Origin: PCC-6406 sp964353225
GTDB taxonomy: Bacteria; Cyanobacteriota; Cyanobacteriia; Phormidesmidales; Phormidesmidaceae
Assembly: GCA_964353225.1 (NCBI GenBank)
Contig: CAYGVA010000104.1
Coordinates: 1-14,013 of the forward strand
Reading direction: 5' to 3'
DNA length: 14,013 nt
The notes below the pieces were generated by a model. That model was not told where the DNA came from and searched no databases. It saw only the letters and a program-made list of their open reading frames with translations. Positions 13,781-14,013 of this stretch are shown here, in pieces; the stretch's first letter is position 1; each line of letters starts with the position of its first letter. The translations under genes and the position numbers were made by a program.

Positions 13781-14013
13781 TTAAGCATCATCTAGGGCTG
13801 CAATCCCTGGGAGTGTCTTGCCTTCCAGGAGTTCCAGGCTAGCGCCGCCGCCAGTGGAAATGTGGCTCATCTTATCCGCCACACCGACTTTCTCTACTGC
13901 TGCCACGGAGTCACCACCGCCGATGATGGTGGTGCAGCCCTTACCGGTTTGCTCGGCCAGGGTGTGGGCGATCGCCTCGGTGCCCGCCGCAAATTTGTCG
14001 AACTCAAATACCC
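13781..14013 (-). CDS. pgk: Phosphoglycerate kinase, C-terminal part (cut by window edge)
   Basis: Transfers phosphate between 1,3-bisphosphoglycerate and ADP; in cyanobacteria it serves both the Calvin cycle and glycolysis in the cytoplasm. The last 76 residues are present, ending in TAA at 13783-13781. They contain the nucleotide-domain motifs IIGGGDSVAAVEK and ISTGGGASLELLEGKTLPG, followed by a short tail (IAALDDA). These are the conserved C-terminal blocks of the family, so the identification is firm although the N-terminal domain lies outside the window. The end of the reading frame looks intact. Two stem-loops follow directly, the second with a run of Ts, so the gene has its own terminator. 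Confidence 0.95.
   Translation of the reverse strand, partial: VFEFDKFAAGTEAIAHTLAEQTGKGCTTIIGGGDSVAAVEKVGVADKMSHISTGGGASLELLEGKTLPGIAALDDA

Noticed and set aside
1..14013. A new defence, mobile or biosynthetic system
   Set aside because: No transposase, integrase, restriction, toxin-antitoxin, CRISPR or clustered enzyme genes are visible; the genes are mostly solitary housekeeping units.

Overview
The window looks like a chromosomal stretch of a cyanobacterium. The octamer GCGATCGC (HIP1) occurs about fifteen times in 14 kb. Several genes are cyanobacterial in style: a GshB of the MKFAFIIDPIARLDPGHD type, a chloroplast/cyanobacterial ClpC with a UVR segment, and a GyrA/ParC of cyanobacterial type. 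I cannot name the genus. No phage, plasmid, transposase, CRISPR array, tRNA or rRNA gene is visible. Gene content is mostly housekeeping, with several poorly characterised conserved proteins.

Layout from left to right: the start of gshB (minus, cut by the window edge) with a recognisable promoter; an acidic, secreted beta-barrel-like outer membrane protein (minus) ending at a perfect palindrome; a complete clpC-type Clp ATPase (plus); a hairpin-rich convergent gap; a conserved cyanobacterial protein of unknown function with a lysine-rich tail (minus); divergently from it a membrane-anchored TPR protein (plus); a convergent TldD-type metalloprotease (minus); a MalK/UgpC-type ABC ATPase with a large insertion (minus); a gap with a palindromic intergenic repeat; a GyrA/ParC-type topoisomerase subunit (minus); a divergent orphan CheY-like response regulator (plus); a strong bidirectional terminator; and the 3' end of pgk (minus), cut by the right edge.

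Most genes appear to be single transcription units. Directions alternate, gaps are 130 to 620 bp, and convergent or co-directional ends are marked by stem-loops. There is no obvious multi-gene operon and no evidence for a new multi-component system. The points of interest are inside individual proteins: both substrate-gripping pore tyrosines of the Clp ATPase are phenylalanines; the topoisomerase lacks a GyrA-box and has Gln at the quinolone-contact serine; the ABC ATPase has about 55 extra residues in its helical subdomain; and the secreted protein has a 104-residue segment with no positive charge. Sequence-family statements rest on remembered consensus motifs, not on database searches.
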